DNA of 13,995 nt, from contig JAAXVE010000010.1 of NCBI GenBank assembly GCA_013335665.1, forward strand, positions 1 to 13,995, in the 5' to 3' direction. Positions 7,258 to 12,632 of this stretch are shown piece by piece. The position numbers and the translations under genes are program-made. Positions within the stretch are counted from its first letter, which is position 1; each line of letters begins with the position of its first letter. Below the pieces are notes generated by a model. It saw only the letters and a program-made list of their open reading frames with translations. It was not told the DNA's origin and did not search any database. This DNA comes from Candidatus Falkowiibacteriota bacterium. GTDB lineage: Bacteria > Patescibacteriota > Patescibacteriia > Patescibacteriales > GWE2-39-37.

Positions 7258-7340
7258 GGGTCGATACCAAAGCGGTCAACTGGGGCAGACTGTAAATCTG
7301 CTGGCTTTCGCCTTCGCATGTTCGAATCATGCTCGGCCCA
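7258..7340 (+). tRNA. tRNA-Tyr (GTA)
   Basis: A class II tRNA of 83 bases with a long variable arm. Acceptor GGGTCGA pairs with TCGGCCC (7333-7339), with one G-T pair. The anticodon stem GCAGA/TCTGC encloses CTGTAAA with anticodon GTA (7292-7294). The variable arm TGGCTTTCGCCTTC is followed by T stem GCATG/CATGC with loop TTCGAAT. The discriminator is A7340, and CCA is not encoded. The long arm and GTA anticodon fit bacterial tRNA-Tyr. Confidence 0.93.
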
Positions 7341-7403
7341 CATTTCATGCAAGCAGGTTGCTAGTTACCTTCGGCGTCGCGCCGGCAACAATGCCCACTT
7401 GAA

Positions 7404-7409
7404 TATAAT
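7404..7409 (+). promoter_or_regulatory. -10 box before rpmG
   Basis: A perfect TATAAT 13 bases before the rpmG ATG, with no recognisable -35. Transcription would begin near 7416, leaving a leader of about 7 bases. A small GC-rich hairpin (CGGCG 7372-7376 with CGCCG 7380-7384) lies upstream. Confidence 0.45.
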
Positions 7410-7422
7410 AACCGAAAACACT

Positions 7423-7578
7423 ATGAGCCAAGACAACATGATCAAGTTGGAGTGCACTGAGTGCAAGACGGTCAATTATTTTTCACGTAAAAATAAGAAG
7501 ACTCTGAAGGCGCGTCTAGAGATGCAGAAGTTCTGCAAGCACTGCAAGAAACACACCAACCACAAAGAAACCAAATAG
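7423..7578 (+). CDS. rpmG: 50S ribosomal protein L33
   Basis: 51 residues starting MSQDNMIKLECTECK, the normal start of this family. The frame is open further upstream into tRNA-Tyr, but that part is not L33-like, so ATG 7423 is chosen. The Cys pairs C11-x-x-C14 and C38-x-x-C41 make it the zinc-binding (C+) form. The C-terminus CKHCKKHTNHKETK matches the family. L33 binds the large subunit near the E site. The gene lies between tRNA-Tyr and tRNA-Trp, an arrangement often continued by secE-nusG in bacteria but not here. A strong hairpin terminator follows 10 bases after the stop. Confidence 0.95.
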   Translation: MSQDNMIKLECTECKTVNYFSRKNKKTLKARLEMQKFCKHCKKHTNHKETK

Positions 7579-7588
7579 CATATTCAGA

Positions 7589-7616
7589 GCCGTCTATTTA
7601 ACCGTAGACGGCTTTT
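7589..7616 (+). terminator. Intrinsic terminator after rpmG
   Basis: GCCGTCTA (7589-7596) pairs perfectly with TAGACGGC (7605-7612) around an 8-base loop and is followed by TTTT. Confidence 0.8.
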
Positions 7617-7672
7617 GCCCAACGGGTTCAGCGAAAAGGCGGGCAGCGCCACGCCGAAGCCCAAGGGCGTAG
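7617..7672. other. GC-rich spacer before tRNA-Trp
   Basis: A short GC-rich block with several nested palindromes (for example GGCG/CGCC around 7638-7650 and GCCC-AA-GGGC around 7659-7668). AGGCGGG at 7637-7643 recurs at 7671-7677, overlapping the tRNA start. No gene is seen. Confidence 0.4.
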
Positions 7673-7743
7673 GCGGGGTTAGTATAATGGTAGTACGTGG
7701 GTCTCCAAAACCTATGGCGAGGGTTCGATTCCTTCACCCCGTG
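7673..7743 (+). tRNA. tRNA-Trp (CCA)
   Basis: 71 bases. Acceptor GCGGGGT pairs with ACCCCGT (7736-7742), the outermost pair being G-T. The D stem is GTAT/GTAC, and the anticodon stem TGGGT/ACCTA encloses CTCCAAA with anticodon CCA (7705-7707). T stem GAGGG/CCTTC has loop TTCGATT. The discriminator is G7743, as expected for bacterial tRNA-Trp. No CCA is encoded at the 3' end. Confidence 0.92.
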
Positions 7744-7750
7744 CAAATTG

Positions 7751-7778
7751 AAAATAGCTCTAATTTAGAGCTATTTTT
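7751..7778 (+). terminator. Terminator after tRNA-Trp
   Basis: A perfect 12-bp stem (7751-7762 with 7766-7777) around a 3-base loop ends in a T-run. The A-run on the other side makes it potentially bidirectional. Confidence 0.8.
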
Positions 7779-7808
7779 AGTTCCACTATTTTTGGCTAAT
7801 GGAGCTCG

Positions 7809-7817
7809 TGGTATAAT
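7809..7817 (+). promoter_or_regulatory. Extended -10 promoter, leaderless start
   Basis: TGGTATAAT is an extended -10 (hexamer at 7812-7817). The ATG at 7824 is seven bases after the hexamer, where transcription is expected to begin, so the mRNA should be leaderless. No good -35 is seen. Confidence 0.65.
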
Positions 7818-7823
7818 GTTTAT

Positions 7824-8396
7824 ATGAAAAATGAATTACAAATATTATCCAAACAGGTAAAAAAGGAGGCTGATTTATTGTTGAAGAAAACAAAATTGAT
7901 AGAGCTGCTAAATAAATATGGATATGTTCACAAGCGAGGAAGCTATGAGCTGGATTTGATGGTTGATGGTGATATCGATGTTTATGTTATTGATAAGCAA
8001 TTCAGTAAGGAGAGGGCAATGCAATGCTTAAATGAGTTAATATTGCAGAATGCTTTTCGTGGTTATTTATTTTATGATTTTGTTAAACGTCGCAAGAGGG
8101 GTTTTCCAAAAGGCTATTATCTTGGATTGAAAACTTTGTTTAATGGTAAAAAGTGGAATATAGATATTTGGTTTATGAAATCAATGGATGGTGTCAGTAA
8201 TAGGTTTATGAAAAAAGTAGTTGCAGGGTTGAATGATGTTAGACGAGAAAAGATACTTGAACTTAAAAAAATAGTTAAAGACAGGAAGATTGATTTGCCA
8301 AGTTTTGTAATTTACAATGCGGTCATTGATGGTGGGGTAGTTGATATTAAGCAATTGTCTGCTTTTGCAATTAAAGAAGGTTACCAAATAAGCTAA
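7824..8396 (+). CDS. Nucleotidyltransferase-like protein
   Basis: 190 residues. The motif GSYELDLM (39-46) followed by DGDIDVYV (49-56) fits the G-S...D-x-D core of the nucleotidyltransferase fold, with D50 and D52 as metal ligands. NIDIWF at 112-117 offers D114 as a third carboxylate, so the catalytic set appears complete. Family members transfer nucleotides to proteins, antibiotics or RNA. The substrate here is unknown, and the protein is not clearly MNT, CCA-adding or RelA type. There is no signal peptide or membrane segment. The gene is markedly more AT-rich than the glycolytic operon and stands where secE-nusG might be expected, suggesting acquisition by transfer. It has its own promoter and a probably leaderless start. 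Confidence 0.7.
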   Translation: MKNELQILSKQVKKEADLLLKKTKLIELLNKYGYVHKRGSYELDLMVDGDIDVYVIDKQFSKERAMQCLNELILQNAFRGYLFYDFVKRRKRGFPKGYYLGLKTLFNGKKWNIDIWFMKSMDGVSNRFMKKVVAGLNDVRREKILELKKIVKDRKIDLPSFVIYNAVIDGGVVDIKQLSAFAIKEGYQIS

Positions 8397-8398
8397 CA

Positions 8399-8566
8399 AT
8401 GGACCTCCATTTTAATATTTCTTATTCCAAAGTGTTCCATTCAAACGCTGCTGACAGTGAAAAAACTAAAAACGAAGCTAATTTTAGCTTCGTTTTTAGT
8501 TTTATGTATGCTTTAATAATAACCGGTGTTATACTTATTACATCAATAGTTGCTATTTTTAAATAA
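8399..8566 (+). CDS. Possible 55-residue membrane peptide
   Basis: A frame of 55 codons begins two bases after the preceding stop. Its last 20 residues (from M36, MYALIITGVILITSIVAIFK) form a plausible single membrane helix. Residues 22-35 are encoded by a perfect 19-bp inverted repeat that looks like a terminator, so the frame and the hairpin compete as explanations. Close coupling to the upstream gene favours a real gene. The AT-rich composition, which gives hydrophobic codons by chance, argues against. A shorter version could start at ATG 8504. Confidence 0.3.
   Translation: MDLHFNISYSKVFHSNAADSEKTKNEANFSFVFSFMYALIITGVILITSIVAIFK
8462..8503. terminator. Perfect 19-bp hairpin, bidirectional terminator
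   Basis: 8462-8480 pairs exactly with 8485-8503 around a 4-base loop. It has A-runs on the left and T-runs on the right, so it could stop transcription from either side. It falls inside the possible 55-residue frame. Confidence 0.75.
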
Positions 8567-8585
8567 ATATTATTAATCTAAATTT

Positions 8586-9368
8586 ATGAGCAGCCTGTTG
8601 ATAAAAATCATAACAGTGATAAGCTATCTGGCTATGATAGTGGTGAATTTTTTAGCCAATGGATTGCCAATTAATAACCGTTCTACTGGTGAGATATCAG
8701 ATGCCTATCCAAATTTGTTTGCTCCGGCCGGGCTAACGTTTTCCATCTGGGGCTTAATTTATTTATTGCTAGCCGGCTACACTATTTATCAGTTGTTGCC
8801 AGCAGGGAAGATGATCGGTCAAAAAAATGAGGGGCTTTTGAGGAGGATTAATCTGCTTTTTATCTTAAGCTCGTTAGCTAATATATCTTGGATATTTGCC
8901 TGGCACTATGATTTGATAGGTTTATCAGTAGTCATCATGGCAATAATACTGATACTGCTTATCAAAATCTCTGACATCGTGCGCCTGGGGCAACTCACCA
9001 AAGAGGAGCGGTTGTTTGTCGCCACTCCATTTAGCGTTTATTTTGGCTGGATTACGGTTGCAGCCATTGCCAATATCTCTGTATTTTTAGTCAGTCAGGG
9101 TTGGAATGGTTTTGGTGTTGCTGATTATGTTTGGACAAGCATTGTTTTGCTCGTTGGCACTCTGATAGGCACATTACGAATGCACAAAGATAAAAATATT
9201 GCTTATGGCATGGTACTCGTCTGGGCCTATTCAGGCATATTGATAAAACATTTATCACAAACAGGTTTCGGAGGGCAATACGTTAGCGTGATTATAACAA
9301 CAATTGCTTGTATCGTTATATTTATAGTCGCTACATCAATAATTTATAAAAATCGTTATAAGCAGTAA
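8586..9368 (+). CDS. TspO/MBR-like (tryptophan-rich sensory) membrane protein
   Basis: 260 residues with about seven to eight hydrophobic segments. The N-terminal part has the conserved NFLANGLPINNRSTGEISD (22-40) and FAPAGLTFSIWGLIY stretches seen in the long TspO-like proteins often named tryptophan-rich sensory protein. Other typical Trp-containing positions are SSLANISWIFAW and FGWITVAAIANIS. It is longer than the classical five-helix TspO (~160 residues), in line with the extended branch of the family. TspO proteins bind porphyrins and similar ligands, but the ligand here is unknown. No clear Shine-Dalgarno or promoter was found. A terminator lies 50 bases downstream, so it is probably a single-gene unit. 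Confidence 0.8.
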   Translation: MSSLLIKIITVISYLAMIVVNFLANGLPINNRSTGEISDAYPNLFAPAGLTFSIWGLIYLLLAGYTIYQLLPAGKMIGQKNEGLLRRINLLFILSSLANISWIFAWHYDLIGLSVVIMAIILILLIKISDIVRLGQLTKEERLFVATPFSVYFGWITVAAIANISVFLVSQGWNGFGVADYVWTSIVLLVGTLIGTLRMHKDKNIAYGMVLVWAYSGILIKHLSQTGFGGQYVSVIITTIACIVIFIVATSIIYKNRYKQ

Positions 9369-9418
9369 CGTTATAATTCATAAAATAATTTCCAACGTCC
9401 TCACTATTGTGTGTAAAT

Positions 9419-9446
9419 AAAAAACTGCTTTAAAAAGCAGTTTTTT
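9419..9446 (+). terminator. Intrinsic terminator after TspO-like gene
   Basis: AAAAAACTGCTT (9419-9430) pairs with AAGCAGTTTTTT (9435-9446) around TAAA, ending in a T-run. The A-run makes it symmetrical enough to work both ways. Confidence 0.8.
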
Positions 9447-9520
9447 GTTAATCTATTCTTATGGTTGGTGTCTTGCGGTCGGCAAACATCAGGCTTCTGA
9501 AGACGAATGTGTCTAAACAT

Positions 9521-9736
9521 CTACTTTTTGAAGTTTTGCCTCTTCTTCCATCCATTGACGCTCCGACAGTAAATCAACTGTCGAACGGCGACTATGCAAT
9601 TGAGACAGTCATTGAAAAATGTAGGATGCTGATCTAGTCGTTGTTTTATTAAGTAAGGGCGCGAACGGCATTCTTTCTCATGAGGTCGAGATTGTCTGTT
9701 AGTCTGCCTGAATTGATTATTTAAGATTTGCCACCA
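9521..9736 (-). pseudogene. Start-less open frame, possible gene or repeat remnant
   Basis: Seventy-one codons stay open on the minus strand between stops at 9737-9739 and 9521-9523. The translation has no Met and is rich in Arg, Lys, Cys and aromatic residues. It includes SRPHEKECRSRPYLIKQRL and DQHPTFFNDCLNC, with a basic end GWKKRQNFKK. It reads like protein rather than random sequence, but I cannot place it in a family. It may be a decayed fragment or a repeat-element frame. Confidence 0.25.
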
Positions 9737-9760
9737 CTAGCACTCTTGTGGTGGCAAATC
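9725..9760. repeat. Perfect 13-bp inverted repeat
   Basis: GATTTGCCACCAC (9725-9737) is the exact reverse complement of 9748-9760, with a 10-base loop. It is GC-rich enough to be a very stable hairpin, but no T-run follows on either side, so it is not a standard intrinsic terminator. Confidence 0.8.
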
Positions 9761-9801
9761 CGCGAATATTGTAGCAGAGCGTTTTTCAAAATTAAAATGA
9801 A

Positions 9802-9817
9802 TGGCGAATTATCGCCA
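9802..9817. promoter_or_regulatory. Palindrome just upstream of a -35 box, possible operator
   Basis: TGGCGA (9802-9807) and TCGCCA (9812-9817) form a perfect inverted repeat around ATTA, five bases before the -35 at 9823. Position and symmetry suit a dimeric regulator binding site. No regulator is identified. Confidence 0.4.
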
Positions 9818-9822
9818 AATTC

Positions 9823-9850
9823 TTGAAAGTTATGTCAAAAAGAGTATACT
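9823..9850 (+). promoter_or_regulatory. Promoter for the 71-residue gene
   Basis: TTGAAA (9823-9828) and TATACT (9845-9850) are spaced by 16 bases. Transcription would start near 9857, giving a ~58-base leader that holds a small ATTCA-TTTA-TGAAT hairpin (9866-9879). Confidence 0.65.
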
Positions 9851-9914
9851 TATTTCAGACATGGGATTCATTTATGAATAGTCGGAGTCTTAACAACGAT
9901 GAAGGGAGGACGCT

Positions 9915-10130
9915 ATGTATCATGAAACGCGGCATTCTTTTTGTGGTGAAGGCTTGCAGCCTCAGGAAAAACTTGACCTGTTTTATGTCTACCTCGGCAT
10001 TGAAGACAGAGAAAAGTTCTGGAAGGAGGCTAACTGGAAAGCGAAAGTTAAGACAATTGCCCTGATGTTCATTTTTAATTTCATACTCATTTACAAGATT
10101 TTTCGTAATCAACCGCTTGTGAAGAGTTGA
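9915..10130 (+). CDS. Small tail-anchored membrane protein of unknown function
   Basis: 71 residues. A polar, charged N-terminal part (1-44, including EKLDLFYVYLGIEDREKFWKEA) is followed by a basic patch and one hydrophobic helix (about 46-62, IALMFIFNFILIYKIF). The short polar tail suggests a C-terminally anchored protein facing the cytoplasm. ATG 9915 is preceded by AAGGGAGG at 9901-9908, one of the best Shine-Dalgarno sequences in the window, which decides this frame over an overlapping one. It has its own promoter at 9823-9850, a possible operator, and a strong terminator at 10160-10189, so it is a complete single-gene unit. No family is recognised. Confidence 0.7.
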   Translation: MYHETRHSFCGEGLQPQEKLDLFYVYLGIEDREKFWKEANWKAKVKTIALMFIFNFILIYKIFRNQPLVKS

Positions 10131-10159
10131 AAATCGCCAACAATTGTGTTGGATCTCCG

Positions 10160-10189
10160 GTGCTGCCTGTTTTTGGCAGCACTTTTTTT
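10160..10189 (+). terminator. Intrinsic terminator after the 71-residue gene
   Basis: GTGCTGCC (10160-10167) pairs with GGCAGCAC (10175-10182) around a 7-base loop, followed by seven T's. Confidence 0.9.
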
Positions 10190-10233
10190 ATGAGACATTA
10201 GAAAATATAAAAATCCCATTACTCTAAACCGCA

Positions 10234-10728
10234 CTATTCCAGCTCGCGTTTTTCATTCTCCAAGGCTGTAATCCTGTCTTTTATTTCGTCGATTTTTAAT
10301 TTTTTTTCTTCCGGAGCCATTTCATCATCGCCTTCAAGGAAGTCAATGTCGAATTGAAGTCTGGCTATGTCATCTTCGATTTGTTCCAGCCTGAATTCTT
10401 TTTCGCCATCGGCTAATTCCTTATTAAGTCTCAGGATTTCGTCTTCTAAGCGCTGGATGCTACGCAGGTGGCCTTCGACGAGAAGCTCTTCTCCTTTGAT
10501 TATTAGGTCATTAATTTCAGCGGCTTCTGTTTCGTAATGCTTGGCAGATTCTTCGTCGCCAAGTTTTCTGGCTTCTTGCGCCCATTCGGCGTATTTTTTC
10601 ATGCCGTGCCTGAGCTCTGATAATCTTGCATTTATTCGTTCGATCGACGCCTCGTCCCGCGCGTTTTCAGCCTCTAATTTCTTAGCAGCAAAGTCGATTA
10701 TTTTTGGATTTCCAAAAGTATTTTTCAT
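10234..10728 (-). CDS. Coiled-coil protein of unknown function
   Basis: 164 residues, strongly charged (Glu, Lys, Arg, Asp) and almost wholly helical. Heptad-like runs cover about 15-165, broken near residues 134-142 by GDDEMAPEE, where Pro and Gly suggest a turn between two coiled coils. There is no signal peptide, membrane segment or catalytic motif. ATG 10728 lies 17 bases after a minus-strand extended -10, so the leader is only about 10 bases. The gene is convergent with the 71-residue gene and divergent from the pyrimidine-dimer glycosylase. No terminator of its own is seen. A structural or scaffolding role is inference. Confidence 0.75.
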   Translation of the reverse strand: MKNTFGNPKIIDFAAKKLEAENARDEASIERINARLSELRHGMKKYAEWAQEARKLGDEESAKHYETEAAEINDLIIKGEELLVEGHLRSIQRLEDEILRLNKELADGEKEFRLEQIEDDIARLQFDIDFLEGDDEMAPEEKKLKIDEIKDRITALENEKRELE

Positions 10729-10744
10729 AATGGTTATTTCTTAC

Positions 10745-10753
10745 ATTATATCA
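10745..10753 (-). promoter_or_regulatory. Minus-strand extended -10 for the coiled-coil gene
   Basis: On the minus strand this reads TGATATAAT, an extended -10. The transcription start would be near 10738. A plus-strand TATAAT overlaps at 10754-10759, so the short divergent region may carry back-to-back promoters. Confidence 0.55.
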
Positions 10754-10826
10754 TATAATTAAAATGGCGGAATTGCCATGGGCATATTTTTTAATTGTCC
10801 GTTGGTTATCTCGTAAATTTATTAAT

Positions 10827-11165
10827 ATGAGAATCTGGGATGTCCATCCGAAAAATCTATGCCGCAAGCACCTGCTTGCCGAACACCGTGAGCTTCACGG
10901 ACTTTGGAATATCCTGACTAAACATGGAGGAAAGGGCGGGTATTCGCGCCATCCGGAAACTTTGCGCTGGGCAGGCAAGACGAGCGCGCTCTATGAGCGG
11001 CACGAGCTGTTAGTGATTGAGTTTGACCGGCGAGGATATGTGCATCGTTCGCCGCTTGATAAGAAATTAGCCAGTGGTTCGAAGGTGCAGTCTATTTTCA
11101 TAAACACTATTCAGGAACAAAAAAAAATCTTGAAAAACAAGCCCTGTGAATGCTTGCTTCGTTAA
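10827..11165 (+). CDS. Pyrimidine dimer DNA glycosylase (endonuclease V type)
   Basis: 112 residues from ATG 10827. The start MRIWDVHP and the segment LLAEHRELHGLW (16-27) match the Pyr_excise family, related to phage T4 DenV, which removes UV-induced cyclobutane pyrimidine dimers and nicks the abasic site. E22 in AEHREL aligns with the catalytic Glu 23 of T4 (AEYREL), and YSRHPETLRWAGK and LYERHELL are also family-like. An ATG at 10764 would add 21 unrelated residues. The family uses its N-terminal amine as nucleophile, so that longer form is unlikely. Residue 2 is Arg rather than the Thr of T4, so Met removal is doubtful and the exact nucleophile uncertain. Such genes are often carried by phages or moved by transfer. 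Confidence 0.85.
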   Translation: MRIWDVHPKNLCRKHLLAEHRELHGLWNILTKHGGKGGYSRHPETLRWAGKTSALYERHELLVIEFDRRGYVHRSPLDKKLASGSKVQSIFINTIQEQKKILKNKPCECLLR

Positions 11166-11194
11166 ACGCGCCAGCTCTCTGAAAGTCAACAAAA

Positions 11195-11222
11195 AAAGCC
11201 CGGTTCTTGGTGACCGGGCTTT
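11195..11222. terminator. Bidirectional terminator between convergent genes
   Basis: AAAGCCCGGT (11195-11204) pairs with ACCGGGCTTT (11213-11222). The A7 run on the left (11191-11197) gives a T-run for the minus strand, so it is best suited to end the leftward CPBP gene. It may also serve the glycosylase gene. Confidence 0.85.
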
Positions 11223-11225
11223 CGT

Positions 11226-12443
11226 CTATGGACGATAGTATGAATTGCGTGCTCTGACAAACGGGAGGCGCTTAATGACTTCGACCGCATGTTCCGAAGA
11301 GAACAATACTGCATCGAAGATGAAGTGCACCACCACGGCGTACAGAAGTCCGTGAGTGAAGCATATGTAGAACATGTAGAATCCTATTAAGTAAGAATTC
11401 AGCATGCCAGCACACCCTTGATATTTGTGTCCATCGCGGAATTTGGCATTGGACCAGAGGACGGCGCTGATGTAAAGCATTTTTGTCCAGTAGTCCGAGC
11501 CTGCGGGAACGATGGGGAGCTTAGCGACTATCTTGATGCCGAGAGGGAAGATGTAGCCTGCCCAAGCTGTGAACGCGCTGATACGAAGCAGGTATTCGGG
11601 TAAGTTCGCATCCCAGCGCCGTTTTTCAGAAGGAGTTAGGAAATTGATGCCAAGAAAGATGGCCATCGCTCCGCCTAATACCAAGTAGGTTAGCAGCTGG
11701 TTTTCAGCAAGCATCGAGAATGATGTCAGGATGAATGCATTAAAGCGCAGGATGATGTTGTCTCCATATGCATCCCGCATGCTGAACAATCCATAACCAA
11801 CAGAACTGAGCGTGATTACGAAAACGCCGAATCTGACGTCAGCCTTGGCAAGTGCCCCCATAACCACCAGGAAAATGACAGCAGGAATTATCCAGCTGGC
11901 ATAAAGGTTGAACACGCTCACCATGATCAGTCCGGCATACACCATGTAGCCGCGGTGTGATAATTCTTCAAAGACGCCAGCGCCGAGAGAGACTGCCCAC
12001 TTGAAAGGTAGTGATTCGGCGACGACGGTGTTTTCTTCGTAGTCATCAGAACTGCCGAACCAGTCAAGCTGCCCGAGAAAAAATGCATAGAGGAAAATCG
12101 GAGTGGAAATGGTTATTATGCTTTCGAAAAAATTGCCGTTGATATCCCAATAACTCATGGGATTGAAGGTAGGAAAAAGCCATTGGCGTCCGAAGTACCA
12201 CAGGAGAAAAAAACCGAGAAGGTAGATGGCCTGCAGCCCCATGTTGGCAAGATATGCAAGACGAATGTCCTCATTGCCAGACCGGCCGGCGGTTATGAGG
12301 TGTTTCCACAGTGTGAAGTTGCGTCTTAGGTTGTGCGCGCTTGTCAGTGTGCCGAGAATGCCGGCGTACAGGTTTTTAGTGAATTTCGCGTCGGGTTTGC
12401 GTTTGCAGCGGTGGATACATTTTGAAGCAAGATGTCTGTGCAT
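11226..12443 (-). CDS. CPBP-family intramembrane metalloprotease, divergent
   Basis: 405 residues with many hydrophobic helices. Motifs of the CPBP (Abi/CAAX protease) family are visible: EExxxR as E159-E160-LSH-R164 in GVFEELSHRGYMV; FxxxH as F335-RDG-H339; and HxxxD as H373-FIF-D377 in VVVHFIFDAV. These residues form the membrane-embedded metal or glutamate active site in known members, which cleave prenylated proteins or peptides. About 170 residues with further helices lie between the first two motifs, far more than in typical CPBP proteins (~200-300 residues in total), and the N-terminal ~60 residues are basic. ATG 12443 is preceded by a GAGGGGG Shine-Dalgarno, and a good promoter lies 60-85 bases upstream. 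The substrate is unknown. The assignment rests on motif order and topology. Confidence 0.7.
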   Translation of the reverse strand: MHRHLASKCIHRCKRKPDAKFTKNLYAGILGTLTSAHNLRRNFTLWKHLITAGRSGNEDIRLAYLANMGLQAIYLLGFFLLWYFGRQWLFPTFNPMSYWDINGNFFESIITISTPIFLYAFFLGQLDWFGSSDDYEENTVVAESLPFKWAVSLGAGVFEELSHRGYMVYAGLIMVSVFNLYASWIIPAVIFLVVMGALAKADVRFGVFVITLSSVGYGLFSMRDAYGDNIILRFNAFILTSFSMLAENQLLTYLVLGGAMAIFLGINFLTPSEKRRWDANLPEYLLRISAFTAWAGYIFPLGIKIVAKLPIVPAGSDYWTKMLYISAVLWSNAKFRDGHKYQGCAGMLNSYLIGFYMFYICFTHGLLYAVVVHFIFDAVLFSSEHAVEVIKRLPFVRARNSYYRP

Positions 12444-12500
12444 TTGTGCCCCCTCTTGATATAGGTAGTGCTGCTTTGAAATTTAAAGACCAGAGAAAAT

Positions 12501-12529
12501 AAAATAGCACATTTGTTGAAATTTGTCAA
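12501..12529 (-). promoter_or_regulatory. Promoter for the CPBP gene
   Basis: On the minus strand, a perfect TTGACA (12524-12529) and TATTTT (12501-12506) are spaced by 17 bases, with TG one base before the -10. Transcription should start near 12494, giving a ~50-base leader with the Shine-Dalgarno at its end. Confidence 0.75.
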
Positions 12530-12552
12530 TAATTAGGGTTTTAGTCTAAACA

Positions 12553-12578
12553 AAAAAGCATAGATAGCTATGCTTTTT
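12553..12578. terminator. Hairpin terminator, bidirectional
   Basis: AAAAAGCATAG (12553-12563) pairs exactly with CTATGCTTTTT (12568-12578) around a 4-base loop. It lies between the minus-strand operon and the CPBP promoter and would stop leftward read-through. Confidence 0.75.
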
Positions 12579-12600
12579 GAAAAATAATAACGAGGACATA

Positions 12601-12628
12601 AAAAAACACACCTTTCAGCGTGTTTTTT
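12601..12628 (-). terminator. Terminator of the 12633-13470 operon
   Basis: AAAAAACAC (12601-12609) pairs with GTGTTTTTT (12620-12628). Read leftward, it ends in a T-run five bases after the last stop. A second terminator follows at 12553-12578. Confidence 0.8.
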
Positions 12629-12632
12629 AAGA

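Larger units (their letters stand above)
9447..9822. other. Gene-poor stretch between terminator and next promoter
   Basis: No recognised protein or RNA gene. The plus strand has a 58-codon frame from ATG 9461 to TAG 9635-9637 without a Shine-Dalgarno. The minus strand has a 71-codon frame with no ATG (9524-9736). A perfect 13-bp hairpin sits at 9725-9760 and a 16-bp palindrome at 9802-9817. Base composition is closer to coding DNA than to the AT-rich spacers elsewhere, so a decayed gene, a structured RNA or a small repeat element is plausible. Confidence 0.4.

Noticed and set aside
7318..7422. N-terminal extension of rpmG
   Set aside because: It would start inside tRNA-Tyr, and the extra residues do not match L33. 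ATG 7423 gives the normal N-terminus.
7615..7827. 70-codon frame
   Set aside because: It covers tRNA-Trp and its terminator completely. It is open by chance.
9461..9637. 58-codon plus-strand frame
   Set aside because: No Shine-Dalgarno, no promoter and no recognisable domain. Not listed as a gene, only mentioned within the gene-poor stretch.
9823..10065. 80-codon plus-strand frame
   Set aside because: Its TTG start lies on the -35 box, and it overlaps the 9915-10130 gene, which has a strong Shine-Dalgarno and a sensible membrane helix.
10764..10826. Longer start of the glycosylase gene
   Set aside because: It adds 21 residues unlike the family, which acts through its N-terminal amine. MRIWDVHP at 10827 is the usual start.
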